A stretch of DNA of 64,000 nucleotides from Fimbriimonadaceae bacterium (GTDB lineage: Bacteria > Armatimonadota > Fimbriimonadia > Fimbriimonadales > Fimbriimonadaceae): positions 2,335,564 through 2,399,563 of the forward strand of contig CP075366.1 in NCBI GenBank assembly GCA_019454145.1. The letters run 5' to 3'. The position numbers were made by a program, and so were the translations under genes. Each line of letters starts with the position of its first letter. The first letter of the stretch is position 1. This document shows positions 42,250 to 51,008 of the stretch, piece after piece. Under the pieces are notes generated by a model. That model had not been told where the DNA came from. It ran no database searches and saw only the letters and a program-made list of their open reading frames with translations.

Positions 42250-42861
42250 TCACTTCCGCTTGATGGTTTTTTTGCGAAGCAGAACCATGCCCACGAGGCC
42301 AATGGCTGAAGGCTCGGGAACCGTTTCGATTCTCATTCCACCCCCAGTTATTTGAGCAAATGTTTGCCATCCGGGATTATTGTAGCTGTAGTTGGAGTTT
42401 AGTAGCTGTACTTCTAACGGATTATAGTTCCACTTGAGCGTTGTATTTGGCGCTAGTGCTTCAGAAGATATCCAGTACCTGTTTCCTTCTAACAAAATTG
42501 CATTTGTATTTGTGTTACCAAATGAGTAGGCCGGATTTGTGGCGTCGGGAAGAGAGGGCGGCACATTGCCATCCCAATGTGCGATTTCTGTTCCAACATT
42601 ATTATTCGTGTCCGAATACAAAGTAACTCTAGCCAAAGGATCACCGGCTACAGCCGACAATGCGAGAACGATTTGAGTTATCTGACCCGATGTGAGGCTA
42701 GTAAACTGAAAAGCCGTTTTTTTTCCTCCCTCTGTAAAGCTCAAGGATTCACCTGCTGTGGAAAAGGTATCTCCAGGGCCAAGGTTGTTAAAGGCAGTAG
42801 CAGCATTAGCCGATGGTGCAAAGGTGAGCAACATGGGCAACATGATGAAGGTGGCTTTCAT
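42250..42861 (-). CDS. PEP-CTERM-anchored secreted protein
   Basis: The 203-residue product has a signal peptide (MKATFIMLPMLLTFAPSANA). The beta-rich body (TSGQITQIVLALSAVAG, GNRYWISSE) is of the kind often annotated choice-of-anchor R. The end is a PEP-CTERM tail: VPEPSAIGLVGMVLL then RKKTIKRK. PEP-CTERM proteins are sorted and anchored by an exosortase system, which is not encoded in this window. It lies within the tRNA-Ala insertion. Confidence 0.75.
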   Translation of the reverse strand: MKATFIMLPMLLTFAPSANAATAFNNLGPGDTFSTAGESLSFTEGGKKTAFQFTSLTSGQITQIVLALSAVAGDPLARVTLYSDTNNNVGTEIAHWDGNVPPSLPDATNPAYSFGNTNTNAILLEGNRYWISSEALAPNTTLKWNYNPLEVQLLNSNYSYNNPGWQTFAQITGGGMRIETVPEPSAIGLVGMVLLRKKTIKRK

Positions 42862-43029
42862 GATATTTTCTCCAAAGACGCACTTTTTAGGAAGTGCAAT
42901 GAAAGGGAAGTATATGAATGGGGTTGGAATATTTCCGTGAAAAAATTGTCCGTATGTTTCTGATCCAGCAACTATACGGGATGTCGGGCTATTTGGCGGG
43001 GGAATTTGGTTGGTATAGTTAAATGAGCA

Positions 43030-44403
43030 TTGGCAAAGTTCAAACTGTTTCTCTCCCCCATTACTCGCTTAGAAGATAGATGGGGTCATCAGGTTAGAAT
43101 TCAGAATCGAAGACATTTGTTATTGTTGGTAATACTAGCGGATCAAAGTAAGCCGTTGTCTCGAAGAGAACTCGCTCAACTTGTTTGGCCGCCTTCTCAA
43201 TACAATTACCCGCCCGATAATCTGCGGACTGCGTTGCTTCAGTTAAAAAATCTCTTAGGCGATAATTTATTTATTGCGTCGAGATCCACATTAGCTTTGC
43301 AACGCGATTGGGTTGAATTAGTATATCCAACTAACTTTAATGCACCGTTGATGCCTGATTTGCCGGGCGAGTGGGTTGAATCGAAACGGAAGTTATGGGT
43401 AAAGCACCGCTTCCCTCCCATTACCGAGACGATCCAATGGATTGCAGATAGCAATCCTACGGAAGCAGCCAACATGATGATTCACTCATCGTCGACCTGG
43501 GATTTTTTACCAACTTCGATTTCTCTGAATACTCATCGATTGGTATGGCAAGCTCTAACACCTGGGATCCAGGCAGATGAACTCCATGCTATGGGAATAT
43601 ATCTGGCTACAATAGCGGGAGAGAGATTTTCTGAACGTTCAGCCCATCAATTACGTGAGCGGCTCATTCTGTCGGGGCAATACAGTGCCCTCAGCAGATT
43701 ATTGATTGCTAGGTGTCAAACTGCATTGACATTAGGTAGTTACGAAACAGCTGTCCGAATAATGCATGATGCCGTTATTTCTGCCGAACGTAGCAATAAC
43801 ACACTTGCCTTAGGAAATGCGAATATGTGTTGCAGTGTAGTTGAATCCCAACTACACCAGCACGAGTCGGCACTTAAATTTATGGCGGCTGCAAAGCACT
43901 TTTATGAAAAAGGAGGGCACGTATTCGAGTCTCAAGCCCTTGAAGTGATACGTGCGGATAGTGCACTGACTTTAGGAAAGTATGAACTAGCTGCCAACTC
44001 AATGCAGATGTATGTGGATCATCGATGCATACATTCTCGTTTTCACCCATGGTTTGGCTTAATGCAAGTAAGAATGGCGTTGGAAAAAAGTTCTGGTACT
44101 GCGCAAACATTGCTCGGACAACTTTCTAACGATCCTCTGTGGGGAGGACATTCTGTTCATATTCGTATTCATGAGATTGCCGCTATTGCCTGGTTAAAAT
44201 CGGATCTTGAACGATCTGCTCTTCACTTAGCATATGCTAGAAGATATCGCAACCAGATTGGCGTTGTTGCTTCACCGTACGAACTACAACTTACTTCCTC
44301 GATTCGCGAGAAGATCAATCGCCAGATTTCGCCAAGTACAAAAAGAAAAATTAGGCGTCAATCGGCTCAATCAATAACACAACATCCCCCAGCGTTAGGC
44401 TAA
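43030..44403 (+). CDS. Winged-helix/TPR-like transcriptional regulator (BTAD-like)
   Basis: The frame starts with TTG; no in-frame ATG is near and the ribosome site is unclear. The 457-residue product opens with an OmpR/SARP-type winged-helix region (LLLLVILADQSKPLSRRELAQ, then NLRTALLQLKNLLGDNLF). The C-terminal two thirds are helical repeats like TPRs (LGSYETAVRIMHDAVI, then LGNANMCCSVVESQLHQHE). Such proteins regulate neighbouring genes in response to unknown ligands. It faces the caspase-like lipoprotein gene convergently inside the second insertion. Confidence 0.6.
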   Translation: MAKFKLFLSPITRLEDRWGHQVRIQNRRHLLLLVILADQSKPLSRRELAQLVWPPSQYNYPPDNLRTALLQLKNLLGDNLFIASRSTLALQRDWVELVYPTNFNAPLMPDLPGEWVESKRKLWVKHRFPPITETIQWIADSNPTEAANMMIHSSSTWDFLPTSISLNTHRLVWQALTPGIQADELHAMGIYLATIAGERFSERSAHQLRERLILSGQYSALSRLLIARCQTALTLGSYETAVRIMHDAVISAERSNNTLALGNANMCCSVVESQLHQHESALKFMAAAKHFYEKGGHVFESQALEVIRADSALTLGKYELAANSMQMYVDHRCIHSRFHPWFGLMQVRMALEKSSGTAQTLLGQLSNDPLWGGHSVHIRIHEIAAIAWLKSDLERSALHLAYARRYRNQIGVVASPYELQLTSSIREKINRQISPSTKRKIRRQSAQSITQHPPALG

Positions 44404-44442
44404 CGGTAATCTCCCCTTTTTGCATTAGTTGTGAAAGCCAAA

Positions 44443-46587
44443 TTATGTTCCCGTGTAAACCTGTACTCCAGAACCCGTAATAGTACCGCCTTGGCCATTG
44501 CTAACTTCAAAATTATATTGCACCCTTTTACGACCTGAACCTAGATTAACAACGTTGACTATATTAAGGGTACCTGTCGATCCAACCTTGAATTGTTCTG
44601 AGTTAGGATCATCTGGATTTTGTTGGTTAGTGGCAAGCGTAAGTTGGAAATCTCCACTAACTAGCGGCTGTCCAATTTGGCCAAGAGAGTAACTAGACGG
44701 AAATATAAGTGGTTGCCCGGAGGATACCATAATAGTTAATAGGACACCCACAGTTTCATCAACATCACCTATATTATACGCGAAGAAAATAGCCTCTTTT
44801 CCAGGCTCTGGGCTGAAGCGTGCACCTTCGCCTCCTTGATAGGAATAAACGCCGTTAGCTGGTGTTTTAGCGGGATCCCACGAACCAGATATTTCAAAAC
44901 TAATTTGGGGCTCTGTACCAACGGTGATGAAACTCGATGCCTGTGCGATGACATTACTACTGGAATCCAGAAGATCTAGCCTGATAATCTCACTTCCATT
45001 TGTACTAGGTGCCTTATAAATTATACTGCTGTTTGTTGTAGTAACCGAACTAGCGCCATTAATTCGCCCATTTCCGATAACAGTCCAACGATACTTAGAT
45101 CCGGTGGGAAGGGCACCGCTCACTATTTGGCTCGTAAAGGATTTAGTTTCATTTGGACTCATGACTGCGCTAAACGGGTTTATTTTGATTGATATAGCTT
45201 GGAATTGAAAATTATTACTGAATAAGTAGCCGGTTGCAGATGCTGCGCCTAAACTTCTTACCACCAAAACTCCGTCTGATTCACCTGGTAACTCTACTAC
45301 AATACTGTTTGGACTCCAGCTTTTCACAATAAGAATAGACCCATTTAAAGTTACAGTGCCTGATCCACTTTGAGGGCCAAAGAACCCGTTAATTGTTAAA
45401 GTATTATTCGAAATATTAGTTAGTGTGTTTTGGATGCTAGGAATAATTGTTTTGGAATCTGTGCCTTTACTGGTAAAAATCACAAATTCGGCTCTTGGAC
45501 TTGAAGGAACTTGGGATTGTCCAAAGCTCAAAGGAATGGAAGTGCGAGTTGTCGTATCAAGCTCTACTTGCGCTTGTTCAAACGTTTTTGGAGGAAATGG
45601 TTCAGACTTTGGCATAAAGACATTAAGCCCAAGTAGCCGGTCAAATAGAAGCCGGGTGGTATCGGTTGAATCATTTGTATCTTGCTTGTTTGACCAACCC
45701 ATATAGCAAGCAATGGGATAATTGTCTATGGCAAAATTTACTATTTCTGAACCAGCAGAGCTACATGATTGAGAGATCCATGTTGAATTTGGGCTGAAAG
45801 TTATTCCTGCGTCTTTCAAGAAATCGGTACTAATGATATAGCGGCTTTCGGTATCATAGCTCCCATTTATTTGAAAGACCTCGCCAGAGCCGTAAGCGAT
45901 TGTTCCTTTTTCAATTTCGTTCTTATAGAATAAGTCTAACTCTGGTGTTGGCTTAGTTGATGTTGCATACCAAAATTTCATATTTCGATCTTTATCTGTA
46001 TCTCTGATACCATGTGCGTGTACAAGTAACAGGCTTACGTTTCTTAAGTTCCGGAACTCTTCAATAGAGCCATCTAGGCACGAAACTTCGTAGCCTTTTT
46101 GTGACAAAAGAGTTTCTACTTCTGAGGTAGCATCATCGCGAGCTGGCTCAAAAGAGTTTATGAGGACGGCTTTCTTGCCATGAGGCAGGCCCCGGTTTGC
46201 TTGACTAAGTGGGTTCGAGCTTGTTAGACTTGGTGAAGTCAAATAGCTACGATCTAAACCGGTCATGACAACAATCTTAGTACCGTCCTTAAACCATCCG
46301 GTCACATCCCCACTTCGAGTAATTTCTGAATAAACTATTGCGGAAAGCGATTTTAGTTCTGCTAAGACAAGCGAGTCTCTATTCAGTAGGTCACTTACAG
46401 TACTGTAATACGCATTGATTTCGTTAATCGCATCACTTCGCTCTTCTGAGGTTACGCTTCCTGGTATAAATTCTGGGAGTGGTGGCAGGGTATTTTCTGT
46501 AGTTCCTTTTCCTCCACACCCGACCAGCAATGTAATTGCAGCGATCGTGAGTACAACCAAAGCTAATCTAAGCTTGTGAAAATTCAT
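44443..46587 (-). CDS. Lipoprotein with caspase-like (clan CD) domain and Ig/TIG-like repeats
   Basis: The 714-residue product starts with a lipoprotein signal (LVVLTIAAITLLVGC, C24). Residues 136-320 look like a caspase/gingipain-type fold: KKAVLINSFEP, VSLLLVHAHG (H190/H192) and TWISQSCSSAGSEIV (C275), followed by YPIACYMGWSNKQD. The rest is beta-rich, with an IPT/TIG-like segment (INGFFGPQSGSGTVTL) and Ig-like parts. The expected site is the cell surface or periplasmic side. Peptidase activity is inferred from the dyad only; an inactive carbohydrate- or protein-binding role is possible. Confidence 0.6.
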   Translation of the reverse strand: MNFHKLRLALVVLTIAAITLLVGCGGKGTTENTLPPLPEFIPGSVTSEERSDAINEINAYYSTVSDLLNRDSLVLAELKSLSAIVYSEITRSGDVTGWFKDGTKIVVMTGLDRSYLTSPSLTSSNPLSQANRGLPHGKKAVLINSFEPARDDATSEVETLLSQKGYEVSCLDGSIEEFRNLRNVSLLLVHAHGIRDTDKDRNMKFWYATSTKPTPELDLFYKNEIEKGTIAYGSGEVFQINGSYDTESRYIISTDFLKDAGITFSPNSTWISQSCSSAGSEIVNFAIDNYPIACYMGWSNKQDTNDSTDTTRLLFDRLLGLNVFMPKSEPFPPKTFEQAQVELDTTTRTSIPLSFGQSQVPSSPRAEFVIFTSKGTDSKTIIPSIQNTLTNISNNTLTINGFFGPQSGSGTVTLNGSILIVKSWSPNSIVVELPGESDGVLVVRSLGAASATGYLFSNNFQFQAISIKINPFSAVMSPNETKSFTSQIVSGALPTGSKYRWTVIGNGRINGASSVTTTNSSIIYKAPSTNGSEIIRLDLLDSSSNVIAQASSFITVGTEPQISFEISGSWDPAKTPANGVYSYQGGEGARFSPEPGKEAIFFAYNIGDVDETVGVLLTIMVSSGQPLIFPSSYSLGQIGQPLVSGDFQLTLATNQQNPDDPNSEQFKVGSTGTLNIVNVVNLGSGRKRVQYNFEVSNGQGGTITGSGVQVYTGT

Positions 46588-46757
46588 TTATAAGATTCTA
46601 TGGCTACGAGCTAAAAATTTCCGTGATAACAATGTCCGCTGTAAGAATATCTACTCATTTTTTTGAAAATAAATTAAGCGATGGGTCAATTTGGCTTAAT
46701 TTTCGTGTCAGGACGATAAAGAGTTAGGAATTACACGTGCTAGAAATAGCAGCAAAT

Positions 46758-46824
46758 AAATCTTCGTGGTGGAGGCTAGGGGACTCGAACCCCTGACCCC
46801 CTGCATGCAAAGCAGGTGCTCTCC
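46758..46824 (-). repeat. Right 67-bp tRNA-Ala direct repeat
   Basis: Right boundary copy, lying inside and just past the 3' end of the intact tRNA-Ala. It matches 42083-42149 base for base. Confidence 0.85.
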
Positions 46825-46842
46825 CAACTGAGCTAAGCCCCC
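46767..46842 (-). tRNA. tRNA-Ala (anticodon TGC)
   Basis: On the minus strand GGGGGCT pairs with AGCCTCC (one G-U). The D-arm and T-arm are regular, the anticodon loop contains TGC, and CCA is encoded. It is the intact target copy of the second insertion. Confidence 0.93.
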
Positions 46843-46963
46843 ACGAATTGAATGAGAATATTACCCTCACGAAAAGTTATCGGCGGGCCTGCATCGGGTC
46901 TTAATAGGCACAGGGGCGATTTTAACGGCAACCCTACGCCCAGCCTGTCAGAATGAAGGTGCT

Positions 46964-47740
46964 TTGAACTCAGAGAGACTAGCAAAAGCGATTGAAATCG
47001 TGAGAACCGCCGGAGATGGCACTCTGTTGCACTTCCAGCAGAACGCGACGGTTGATCTCAAGGGCGATGATTCGCCGGTCACCGTCGCCGATCAGAACGC
47101 AGAGCGATTAATGCGCCAGTTGCTGAGCGAGCAGTTCCCGGGTGAATCGGTTCTGGGTGAAGAAGAAGGCCTCACGGGCAGTGGAGACGACCGGTGGGTG
47201 CTTGATCCGATTGATGGCACGAAGTCATTTATCAGCGGAGTACCGCTCTACGCGACCCTGCTCAGTTACGAGCAAGACGGTCAGCCAATTTTAGGAGTGG
47301 TCTATCTGCCCGCGTTGGGAGAGATGTTCTGGGCGGAACGAGGCGGAGGCGCGTTCTGCAACGGGATACAGATTCAGGTCAGCAATGAAACTGATCTCAA
47401 ACGGGTTGTGATGAGCACGGGCAGCCCCACGTCACTTGAAAAATATGGTCGCCTGGAAGGAGCCATGTCCATTGCCCGTCAAGTCATGGCCTGCCGGACT
47501 TGGAGCGACGCTTACGGTCATATTCTTCTTGCCAGTGGAAGAATTCAGATGATGCTCGACCCGGTGGTAAGTCGGTGGGATATCAGCGCGGTTATTCCCA
47601 TCGTGGAGGAAGCGGGTGGCGTTGCCATGAAGTTTAACGGCGGCAAGCCGTTGAATGACCCAGCCCAATCGGGGGATTTGGAACTGGTTAGTGTGACTCC
47701 GGGGTTAAAAGATTTGGTGACAAGGACGTTCCAATCATGA
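46964..47740 (+). CDS. Inositol-monophosphatase-family phosphatase (HisN-like)
   Basis: TTG start preceded by GAAGGTG. The 258-residue protein has the metal-binding motifs of the IMPase family: GEEEG, WVLDPIDGTKSFISG and WDISAVIPIVEEAGG. Sequence near the first motif (VTVADQNAERLMRQLL) resembles histidinol-phosphatases. It dephosphorylates a sugar or amino alcohol phosphate. It overlaps ruvX by 4 bp and heads a run of six overlapping genes. Confidence 0.83.
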   Translation: MNSERLAKAIEIVRTAGDGTLLHFQQNATVDLKGDDSPVTVADQNAERLMRQLLSEQFPGESVLGEEEGLTGSGDDRWVLDPIDGTKSFISGVPLYATLLSYEQDGQPILGVVYLPALGEMFWAERGGGAFCNGIQIQVSNETDLKRVVMSTGSPTSLEKYGRLEGAMSIARQVMACRTWSDAYGHILLASGRIQMMLDPVVSRWDISAVIPIVEEAGGVAMKFNGGKPLNDPAQSGDLELVSVTPGLKDLVTRTFQS

Positions 47741-48144
47741 GGGTGTTGGGGGTTGATCTAGGCAAAGCCCGTATTGGCCTGGCGGTGATGGAAACAGAAA
47801 CTGGACTTTCTCGCGCTTTACAGCCGATCTCCGCTAAAGGTGCACTCAAAAGCGATGCTCAGCAGGTGTTTGCGGCTGGCAAACAAGAACTCGCCGAAGG
47901 ATATGTGCTTGGTCTCCCACTTGAAAACGGTTTAGAGGGGAAAATGGCAAGTGTTATGCGCAGGTTCGGAGCTGAGTTAGAAGCGTTAGGCGGTTCAGTT
48001 TTCTATGTGGATGAGAGCCTGACCAGCGTCGAAGCTTCTACTGCAATGCACGAATCAGGGATGAAAGCAAGCCAACGAAAAAAACGCCTGGATTCGGAAG
48101 CCGCTTGCCGGATTTTGGATCGGTTCAAGGAGAGCCATGTCTAA
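47737..48144 (+). CDS. ruvX: Putative Holliday junction resolvase / pre-16S rRNA nuclease YqgF
   Basis: A 135-residue RNase H-fold nuclease: MRVLGVDLGKARIGLAV with the first catalytic Asp, GYVLGLPLENG, VFYVDESLTSVEAST and a final DSEAACRIL with the last acidic residue. Family members process 16S rRNA 5' ends and/or resolve junctions. It overlaps both neighbours (4 bp before, 8 bp after). ruvX next to mltG is a conserved arrangement. Confidence 0.92.
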   Translation: MRVLGVDLGKARIGLAVMETETGLSRALQPISAKGALKSDAQQVFAAGKQELAEGYVLGLPLENGLEGKMASVMRRFGAELEALGGSVFYVDESLTSVEASTAMHESGMKASQRKKRLDSEAACRILDRFKESHV

Positions 48145-49135
48145 GTTCGCTAAGTTTCTGATTGGGCTTGTGCTAGGAGCAATTATTGCCCTCGGTGGCG
48201 TGAACTGGATTCAGGCGCAGGTGGCACCGATGCCATCTGGAAAATCAGTCATGGTTCGCTGGCCATCCCGCAGTTTTAAGAGCGCCGTCAACGAACTTGG
48301 CAAAATGGGCGTGGTACGGAATCCGCAAGTTTTCGCCCAGTATGTAAAGTTCAACGGCGATGCAAAACCTGTCGCAGAAGGAACATACGAATTCAAGCCG
48401 GGGCAAACAGTCGAGCAGATCATCGCCAGCATGAATAAGCCGATCTCTCAGATGGTGCGTATTCCTGAAGGCTGGTGGATCAAGCGAGTAGCAAAGCGGC
48501 TTGCGGATAAACAGGTTTGCACTGAAGAAGAGTATATCGAACTGGCGAACAAGCCGGAAGAGTTCAAAGATGTCGTGAAATTCAAGTTGCCACAAGGCTC
48601 TCTGGAAGGTTATCTGTATCCCGATACTTATGAACTCCCTCCGATGCTTGGCGCACGCGCGGTGATCGAACGTCAACTCAAAGCATTCGAGAGTAAGGTT
48701 GTCAAAAGTTTTGGGGAAGAAGGGTTGAATCGAGCCGTGATTGTTGGCTCAATGGTGGAACTGGAAGCCGCTCTCGACAAAGAAAGGCCAATGGTTGCGG
48801 GAGTGATCGAAAACCGAACTAAAAAAGGGATGCGGCTGGAAATTGATGCGACCGTTTTGTATGCATTGGGTGAATGGAAAGTTCTTGGCCCAGGGGTTGT
48901 GCGAACAGTGAAATCTCCCTACAACACTTATTTGAACGCAGGATTGCCGCCCGGTCCAATCGGTTCGCCCAGCAAGGTCAGTATTGAAGCGGCACTCAAG
49001 CCAGATACACACAATTATTTGTTCTATGTGGCCAAGCCCGACCGTTCGCACTATTTCACTCCTTCTTATGCTGATCACCTTGCGGCGATTAAAAAGGCGC
49101 GTGGTGAATGGAAAGCCGCCGAGGCGAATAAATGA
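48137..49135 (+). CDS. mltG: Endolytic murein transglycosylase MltG (YceG-like)
   Basis: One N-terminal membrane helix (FAKFLIGLVLGAIIALGG), then a LysM-like region (FKPGQTVEQIIASM) and the YceG catalytic domain: LEGYLYPDTYELP, VGSMVELEAALDKERPMVAGV with the catalytic Glu, LEIDATVLYALG, SPYNTYLNAGLPPGPI and the closing HYFTPSYADHLAAI. MltG cuts nascent glycan strands in the periplasm. It overlaps the next gene by 4 bp. Confidence 0.93.
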   Translation: MSKFAKFLIGLVLGAIIALGGVNWIQAQVAPMPSGKSVMVRWPSRSFKSAVNELGKMGVVRNPQVFAQYVKFNGDAKPVAEGTYEFKPGQTVEQIIASMNKPISQMVRIPEGWWIKRVAKRLADKQVCTEEEYIELANKPEEFKDVVKFKLPQGSLEGYLYPDTYELPPMLGARAVIERQLKAFESKVVKSFGEEGLNRAVIVGSMVELEAALDKERPMVAGVIENRTKKGMRLEIDATVLYALGEWKVLGPGVVRTVKSPYNTYLNAGLPPGPIGSPSKVSIEAALKPDTHNYLFYVAKPDRSHYFTPSYADHLAAIKKARGEWKAAEANK

Positions 49136-50217
49136 GACATTTCCGCCCCGGTGTCGTAGACCGAACCGCTGTGCCTTTGCATATTCGGCGTTTTAGCCCA
49201 GTTGCGGCCTTGCACACCTTAGAAGAAGTCAATCTGCAAGAGCTGTGGGACGACGGCAAGCGACTGATTTTGCTCGACGTTGACAACACTCTATTGCCTT
49301 GGCGCACAGAGGAAATTCCGAAAGTCACTTTTGACTGGATTGAGGCGGCGAAGGAGATCGGCTTTGAGCTTTGCATTCTTAGCAACACCCGAAATCCAGA
49401 AAGGCTGACTCGCCTTTCAGAAAAGCTGGGAATCCCATTTATTCGAGATAAGTTCAAGCCTCACCCTCGCATGTACGAGTTGGCACTTGAAAAATTCAAG
49501 ATTGAGCCGGATGATGCAGTGATGATTGGTGATCAGCTCTTGACCGATATTTGGGGAGCAAACCGAGCCGGAATAGATGCGATCTGGGTGAAGCCGATCG
49601 GCAAACGTGAATTTGTCGGCACTCGGTATTTATCCAGAAATGTGGAGCGAGTTATCGGACGGATGCTCTACCGGTATTTTCAGGCCGATGGCGCAGATGC
49701 AGTTGATAAACCAGGATTCTTTAGCCACAACATCATCCGGCAATTTATCAAATTTGGATTGGTCGGCGGGGTCGCGACCGTTGTTGACTGGGGGCTGCAC
49801 TACATGCTGATGTTCAAAATTCAGGCTGGTTCACAAAGCCTGCGTGATGTGGTGGGGGAGTGGACGATTCGGACGTTCAATTTAGGCTGGCCACTAGATG
49901 CCGAACATTTGCAGGATGCAGCTTACGCACCTCTCAAGATCGGTCCAGTGTTAATCGCAATTTTTGTTTCGTACTACTTAAACCGCTTGTATACGTTCCG
50001 CACGACGCACGAAAAGATAACGGTCAAGCAGGTGGCGCAGTTCTACACTGTGGCCCTGATTGGGATGGTGATTTCTGTTTCCGTAGGTGCAGTTGGTCAG
50101 CGGTTAGCCGATGCCAGCCCGATGATGAAATGGGCTGCGGCGAGTGTGCTTGGTATGGTGACCGCGTTCTTTTGGAATTTCGCCGGTCAAAGGCTCTGGA
50201 CCTTTAAGAAGAAATGA
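49132..50217 (+). CDS. YqeG-type HAD phosphatase fused to a GtrA-like membrane domain
   Basis: The 361-residue product has an N-terminal YqeG/PGP-like HAD domain: LILLDVDNTLLPWR (nucleophile Asp), LCILSNTRN and VMIGDQLLTDIWGANRAG. YqeG relatives act on phosphatidylglycerolphosphate or related phosphates. After residue ~195 a GtrA-like four-helix membrane domain follows (KFGLVGGVATVVDWGLHY, VLIAIFVSYYLNRLYTF, FWNFAGQRLWTF), a fold linked to polyprenyl-sugar flipping. The fusion is unusual and suggests a lipid-phosphate task at the membrane. It overlaps aroE by 4 bp. Confidence 0.85.
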   Translation: MRHFRPGVVDRTAVPLHIRRFSPVAALHTLEEVNLQELWDDGKRLILLDVDNTLLPWRTEEIPKVTFDWIEAAKEIGFELCILSNTRNPERLTRLSEKLGIPFIRDKFKPHPRMYELALEKFKIEPDDAVMIGDQLLTDIWGANRAGIDAIWVKPIGKREFVGTRYLSRNVERVIGRMLYRYFQADGADAVDKPGFFSHNIIRQFIKFGLVGGVATVVDWGLHYMLMFKIQAGSQSLRDVVGEWTIRTFNLGWPLDAEHLQDAAYAPLKIGPVLIAIFVSYYLNRLYTFRTTHEKITVKQVAQFYTVALIGMVISVSVGAVGQRLADASPMMKWAAASVLGMVTAFFWNFAGQRLWTFKKK

Positions 50218-51008
50218 GTTGGCACGAATGGCGCGAAGCTCCTGCTGGTGACTATGCCGTCATCGGTGACCCGATCAGCCATTCGTTATCGCCAAGAATC
50301 CATAGTGCCGCGTATGAAGCCCTAGGGTTGAACCTAAGCTATCAAGCATTTCGAGTTCCAATAGACGAGTTCAACCAAGCGGTGGAGCAATTGAAGTCAC
50401 TTGGCTACAAGGGATTGAATGTAACGGTTCCGTTGAAAGAAGCCGCTCAAAACTGGGTCGGTGAGGGCAAATACGGCGCACTCAATACTCTGTGCCTACA
50501 TTCTCAAACTGGGATCAATACAGATGTTCCCGCCTTTATGCAGACCCTTATAGAGAATAAGGTCAACCCTGGCGCGAAGCTTGCATTTCTCGGGGCGGGC
50601 GGAACGGCTAGAGCACTCTTGGTCGGAGTGCATGAAGCTGGATACGAAATTTCTGTGTGGAATAGAACTCCTCAAAAATTAGATGATTTACTGAGAGAGA
50701 TTGGAATCTCCGCTCGCATACTTCCCGACGCCGATCCTATAGGGGCCGATGCGGTCATCAACGCAACTTCAGCAAGCATTTCTGGACTCGGGATCGCGGT
50801 TGAGTGGCGAAATGTGAATCCAGATTGCCTCGCCTACGACCTTGGCTACACCAATGGGATGACACCTTTTCTCGCAGATGCATTTGTGAGCGGCTGCCGA
50901 GTGCTGGACGGAAAACCGATGCTTGTGGAACAAGCGGCCCTAGCTTTTGAGTGGTGGTTGAAAAAAACAGCGCCGCGAGAGGCTATGCTTACGAGCGTAG
51001 AGTTATGA
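50214..51008 (+). CDS. aroE: Shikimate dehydrogenase
   Basis: A 264-residue AroE: YAVIGDPISHSLSPRIHS for substrate binding, KGLNVTVPLKEAA with the catalytic Lys, LAFLGAGGTARALL for NADP, INATSASISG and a GKPMLVEQAALAFEWW end. It reduces 3-dehydroshikimate in aromatic amino acid synthesis. ATGA overlaps on both sides. yqeG beside aroE is also seen in Firmicutes. Confidence 0.92.
   Translation: MSWHEWREAPAGDYAVIGDPISHSLSPRIHSAAYEALGLNLSYQAFRVPIDEFNQAVEQLKSLGYKGLNVTVPLKEAAQNWVGEGKYGALNTLCLHSQTGINTDVPAFMQTLIENKVNPGAKLAFLGAGGTARALLVGVHEAGYEISVWNRTPQKLDDLLREIGISARILPDADPIGADAVINATSASISGLGIAVEWRNVNPDCLAYDLGYTNGMTPFLADAFVSGCRVLDGKPMLVEQAALAFEWWLKKTAPREAMLTSVEL

Larger units (their letters stand above)
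42083..46824. mobile_element. 4.7-kb insertion bounded by tRNA-Ala 3' repeats, no integrase
   Basis: A 67-bp identical sequence covering the 3' 58 nt of tRNA-Ala plus 9 bp beyond it lies at 42083-42149 and 46758-46824. The right copy continues into the intact tRNA; the left copy breaks off. The enclosed DNA is A/T-rich relative to its flanks and encodes a PEP-CTERM protein, a winged-helix/TPR regulator and a caspase-like lipoprotein. The pattern equals a tRNA-targeted integration, but no recombinase is encoded, so it would be a satellite element mobilised in trans or a decayed one. Confidence 0.7.
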
